Assembly: GCA_008933995.1 (NCBI GenBank)
Contig: WARS01000026.1
Location: 5,904,501 to 5,968,500, forward strand
Source: Datnioides undecimradiatus
Taxonomy: Eukaryota > Chordata > Actinopteri > Lobotiformes > Datnioididae
DNA length: 64,000 nt
Direction: 5' to 3'
Under the pieces are notes generated by a model. The model saw only the letters and a list, made by a program, of their open reading frames with translations, was not told where the DNA came from and ran no database searches. The translations under genes were made by a program, and so were the position numbers. This document shows positions 59,849 to 64,000 of this stretch, piece after piece (the stretch's first letter is position 1; every line of letters starts with the position of its first letter).

Positions 59849-62529
59849 GAAGTTGGAAACCTGTCCAATGCACGAGAGTGTTCGAGTGCATCGTTTTTCC
59901 CCTTCTACAGCGTTTTTTTCTAATGTGCATTGTTGTGGGGGGAGCTCAGAGCCATGCCAGCCTCTTTTCATTTCTCTGACTGAAGCTGGTGGCTCTCTCT
60001 TTGTTTCTCTGCCTCTCAGTCTCTCTGTCTCCCTGTGTCATTCTGGCAGACCAGTATAGAGACAGAAACACAATGATTGTGTCCAGTCCAAACACCTCCC
60101 CCCTCCTCCTCCGGTTTTCTCTTCTGTCAGTCAGCGAACACAGTGGAGAGGAGAGATCTATAGCACAGCAGCCATGTTGATGATGATTTCATTCTGTCTG
60201 AATTCTCTTCCTGTCAAAGGAATGAGGACGGACACTCGTAAACGTCAAGCTCTGCATATTTCACTTTAACAGGTTGCTGTGTGTTTGTGTGAGGGCGTGC
60301 GTGTTTGTGTGTGTGAGTTATGGTTGTTGTTTATGTCACTCTGTTGTAGTGGTGTCATTTCACAGATTTAGATAAATGGCTTGCTATCACCCTGTTTACT
60401 CTCTGTGAAAGACTGGACAGTCCCATATGTTACGCCACACACCACAACTCAACTCAGAGCACATGATGCTGCTGTTATTGCCAAACATTGTAGGTCCAAT
60501 GTTTGAGAGTTTTACTGCTTTTAACTGAAGGTTTACATAAGGTTACAAAGTTCAAGATTAAGGAGTTACACACATTTTTTTAATTGTTTTTTTCAGATAA
60601 TGATTTTTAGCAGACAAAGCCTTTGTGTATCATACTGTGGTTAATGAAAGAAACAGTGTGTGACTGCAAAAAAAAACTATTATTGTCAGTTTCATGTTTT
60701 GTGGGACCACCACCATGCAGGGACATTTTGCCAGATTTAAACTTTTAGGCCAACAGAATAATAATAATAAATTTAGCTGCCTCAGTCTCCTGACAACAGA
60801 TATAATTCTTACTGTTTTCTGCTTAGTCATAAACACATTCTGATCACAGTGAGGGCTCCATGTCATCATCACATATAACTAGGACATTTTGGACCAAAGC
60901 AAGCTAATATCATTTGAATCACTGCAATCAGTGGCTGACATATTTTGGTGAACTTTGACTTTCAACTTTGCAACAACTGTAAAACTTCTTTTGACCTTTG
61001 AGGAAACAGAGCAAAACTTTCAATACCAAGGAAGAGGTCATATTAGGAATGTTGCACCATCTAAGTGTAATTCCACAGCTCTGTTGAATGAAAAGCAGCA
61101 CCAGCAGAGGCTGTTACTTATTAACCGCCTAGTTAATATGGAGTATTTTGCCATTTTGTCCTTCTCTTCTTAACTTATTCCACTTTAATGTGCATGTGAC
61201 CAGAAAGAGCACAGCCCCCCTTGTTGGCTGCCTACAGGAGAAAAATGAGTGTCCCTGTTCTCCTCTCAGCTGAAAGTAAAAACATATTGTTCCTGATTAG
61301 AGGTAAAATATGTAGAAATAAATAAATCATAATACATATTGAATCAGCCCCTTAAAAATCGAAGAGTGATATTGTATAATGAGGTTCCCTGCCAATTTCT
61401 GCCCCTAACGTTTACAGTCTTGTATAGATTGGATGTCACCTGCATTAATAAAACTAATTGAAGCACTCTTCTCACAGACACCCAATCATCACTGTATTAT
61501 CCTCCTCAACAGATAAGTTCTTAAAACGTTTATGTTTATACCTGAGAGCCACAACAGGAGAGCACAACAAATATCTGAATGCTAATCCTTAATTATGTTG
61601 GAACATAATTACTCAATTAATTTCCTTGATAAAGATGCTCAGTTCATATTTCAAACACCTTCACTGGCCATTGAACATTGATGGCTCATCTGATGAGCTC
61701 TGTGATTGGTGCATTCAACCCATCTCTGCTTAAAGCCTCTCTTCCATCGCGTCAGCACTTTCGCTCTAACTGCATTCATCAGGACAGATCATTACATCCT
61801 TCCACTCCTCTCCTCTCTTGCCTCTCTCAGTCTCTCATCCCATCCCTCACTACCAAATGAAAGGGAAACCCTGGTGTGTCTGAGGCTGGCTGGCAGCAGA
61901 GCTAGAGGTGGAAAGATGAGAAGAGAGAGGGAGGGGAGATGAAGGCAAAGAGGAGGAATGAGAAAAGAGGGGGAGAGGAGAAAAAGCACAGCCTGCTCTG
62001 ACTGTAAATGATGTGAGAGAAGAGGAGAGTTTGTGTTGGAGGGATGATTGGTGTCTGTTAGGACTCTGTGGGAAGGAATCTGAAGAACCACCATAGTTGG
62101 GCTATTAGTACGCAGCGGGATAAACCTTAAGCTCTAAGTCTGTCTGCGGCAACTTTCAAAATCAAACAGAAAACATTACTATACAGTACAGTACTGTACT
62201 CAGTGCTATTATGTTCTGTTGATTTGGGCATCTGCATTTAGCTTTGGATTAAAAAATCTTAATTTCTCTGAAACCCTTTTTTTTGACTATCTACAACATA
62301 TTTTCTCATCTGGCCTGCTTACAATAAATCGAGATGGTTTACTGAATTTTTGTCAATTACAAAAGTAAAAATATGGACATTTTGCTCTTTTTATTTTTGA
62401 ATTCACAAGTTTAGAAAGTTAAAATCATTGTAATAACTGTCCAAAAGCATGGACCTGGCTTTACATTGCATTTTGTCATGTGGAGCTCCTCTCAAGGTGC
62501 GGTCAGACTTGATTTTGCTGTAGATTGCC

Positions 62530-62570
62530 ACACTCAACAACAGCTCAGTAGCTCAGTTGTTGTTGAGTGT
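62530..62570. repeat. 12-bp perfect inverted repeat with nested AGCTCAGTA repeats
   Basis: ACACTCAACAAC (62530-62541) and GTTGTTGAGTGT (62559-62570) are exact complements around a 17-nt loop. AGCTCAG recurs at 62542, 62550 and 62572. Confidence 0.85.
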
Positions 62571-63186
62571 TAGCTCAGTAGTCATGCAAACCCTGCTCCA
62601 GCAGTTAAGGATTGTGATTATACTTTGCTTTCCTGTCTTGCTTTGCTTTTCTCCACATTCTGCATGAGATCTGAATTTGGCATAAAACTGTTTTGTCTCC
62701 ATCAGTGGTTACCTTAGTAATGTGTTTTCTCTGTCCATCAAGCAGCACCTCTTCTTCCTATTGATCTGATACACCCTTACACCCCCGATCTACCCACACA
62801 GATGCTTTCACTCATGTTCCCTAATGAGACCTCTTCTCAGAAATGTGCATGCATGTACAAACTTTGACTGATTGACATCTTCCTAAATCTACAGTTAGAG
62901 ATAGGAAAGCAGATTGGACTCTGCTGGACATTCCCACAGCATGAATTTTGTCATGTCATATCAGGAGAATGTAAAAACATTAAAATAACGGTCTTCTACT
63001 TTGACGAGCCAGTTTCAGCCTCCTACTATCATACATGCTGACCCACTGGCAGAGCTTACTGGGACACTCGATGGAACAGGGCCATCGTTTCACCTGCACT
63101 TAAATGTTTGATATGAAAAAACTTAAGTTGGAAAGGACAGCTTCCACCTCTATCGTACGTAATGGTACATAGGTTTTGGCGACATC

Positions 63187-63335
63187 AAGAGTACCCAGCA
63201 TAGGTACCTCCACCCAACTTTGACCTCACTGGAGGTCTAATTAACCAGGATGATTGAAAACACCTGTGTGGGTGTGCAGGTGCAGGTCCTTTAGAGGCCC
63301 TACAGGTTCACAGGACACCCACACTTTTTTTTAAC
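63187..63335. repeat. Diverged duplicated unit, copy 1
   Basis: TACCCAGCATAGGTACCTCC, ACCCAAC, GAGGTCTAATTAACCAGG, TGATTGAAAACACCTGTG and TGGGTGTG align with 63432-63562, about 245 bp away in the same orientation. Confidence 0.65.
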
Positions 63336-63431
63336 TCACCTTTGTCTGATTAGATCTCTCTGGAGGACTGTGTGGGCACATAGTGCCTGACTGACAAATC
63401 CCTGTCTCTTCTGCTGCGCCTTAAGGTGTCG

Positions 63432-63562
63432 CAGCTTTGTATACCATCATAGCTCCACCCAACATCAACTCAAGCAGAGGTTGATCAGCACACTGACTGG
63501 AAACACCCGTGTGGGTGTGAACAGTCTTGATGTGATGTGGCCCCACATGCTTTTTCTTTTTG
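63432..63562. repeat. Diverged duplicated unit, copy 2
   Basis: TATACCATCATAGCTCCACC, CAACATCAACTCAAGC, GAGGTTGATCAGCACACTG, ACTGGAAACACCCGTGTG and GGTGTG correspond block by block to copy 1. Confidence 0.65.
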
Positions 63563-64000
63563 CATATCCCTTAAGCTCTGGCAGCCTCACAACACCGGAG
63601 GATGCTAACATTTTGTTTTTTTGTTAAAGGAAATCACACCAAAGTTGTTGTAGCACAGCAAATATTCTGTATTTGCTTGAGGCAGCGTGTATAATTCACT
63701 TCAGACCCACCAGGGGAGATATTAAAGAACTCAGTGGCAGAGTTTCATTTTGAGAAGAAAAATACAAAAACACTCATTTGTTTGATACACATTTCACAGT
63801 TTCTTCAGTTTTCTTAACAAAAAGATTTGTATTTGTAGGAAGCCAGTGTCTGCAAACATTGCTGCAGATCTAAAGGAAAGCAGTGGAGAGCATTGTGTAC
63901 ACATTAACTCTATGTTTGTCCTTACACTTTTCCTAGCCACATTTTATTTACACATACAACAAGGGAAATGTTATAATATTTCAAGATTTGTGAGCAACAT

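Overview
This is vertebrate, almost certainly teleost (ray-finned fish, probably percomorph) nuclear DNA. It is AT-leaning and mostly non-coding, and it is rich in long CA/GT, GA, AT and tetranucleotide microsatellites. It also carries worn copies of dispersed repeats that I recognise from fish genomes: a tRNA-derived SINE, fish LINE reverse-transcriptase remnants, a hAT-type MITE and several short dispersed families. There is no prokaryotic gene organisation, CRISPR array, rRNA or tRNA gene.

The only gene I can support is on the minus strand, in three pieces that are easy to miss. They are the 3' exons of a TAFA (FAM19A) chemokine-like secreted neurokine, best matched to TAFA3. The central exon is at 48521-48670, the next at 43424-43548, and the terminal coding exon at 39773-39784 encodes three residues and the stop. 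Splice phases agree across both introns, and the joined reading frame has the ten family cysteines at the family's exact spacing. The 5' exon or exons (signal peptide, 5' UTR, promoter) should lie above 48670. I could not find them in the remaining 15 kb, so they are probably beyond the right edge.

Layout. 1-38.9 kb is intergenic DNA downstream of the gene: a LINE fragment near 1.3 kb, a two-copy repeat at 4.1 and 6.1 kb, a hAT MITE at 12.1 kb, SINE copies at 15.5 and 33.8 kb, composite repeat patches at 17 and 25.5-26.5 kb with a second copy of one unit at 29.2 kb, and many microsatellites. About 38.9-39.77 kb is the probable 3' UTR. 39.8-48.5 kb holds the last two introns, with a diverged tandem array, two CA/GT tracts, a LINE reverse-transcriptase fragment in gene orientation and a 26-T run. 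48.7-64 kb is presumed intron or upstream DNA with further microsatellites, a possible repeat at 58.2 kb, a paired homeodomain-type motif at 56.9 kb and a diverged duplicated unit at 63.2-63.6 kb.

Several repeat-poor stretches with homeodomain-like, POU-like or similar motifs could be conserved non-coding elements. That is a guess from composition alone; cross-species alignment would decide it. Names for dispersed repeats come from recollection of common fish repeats, not from a database search.
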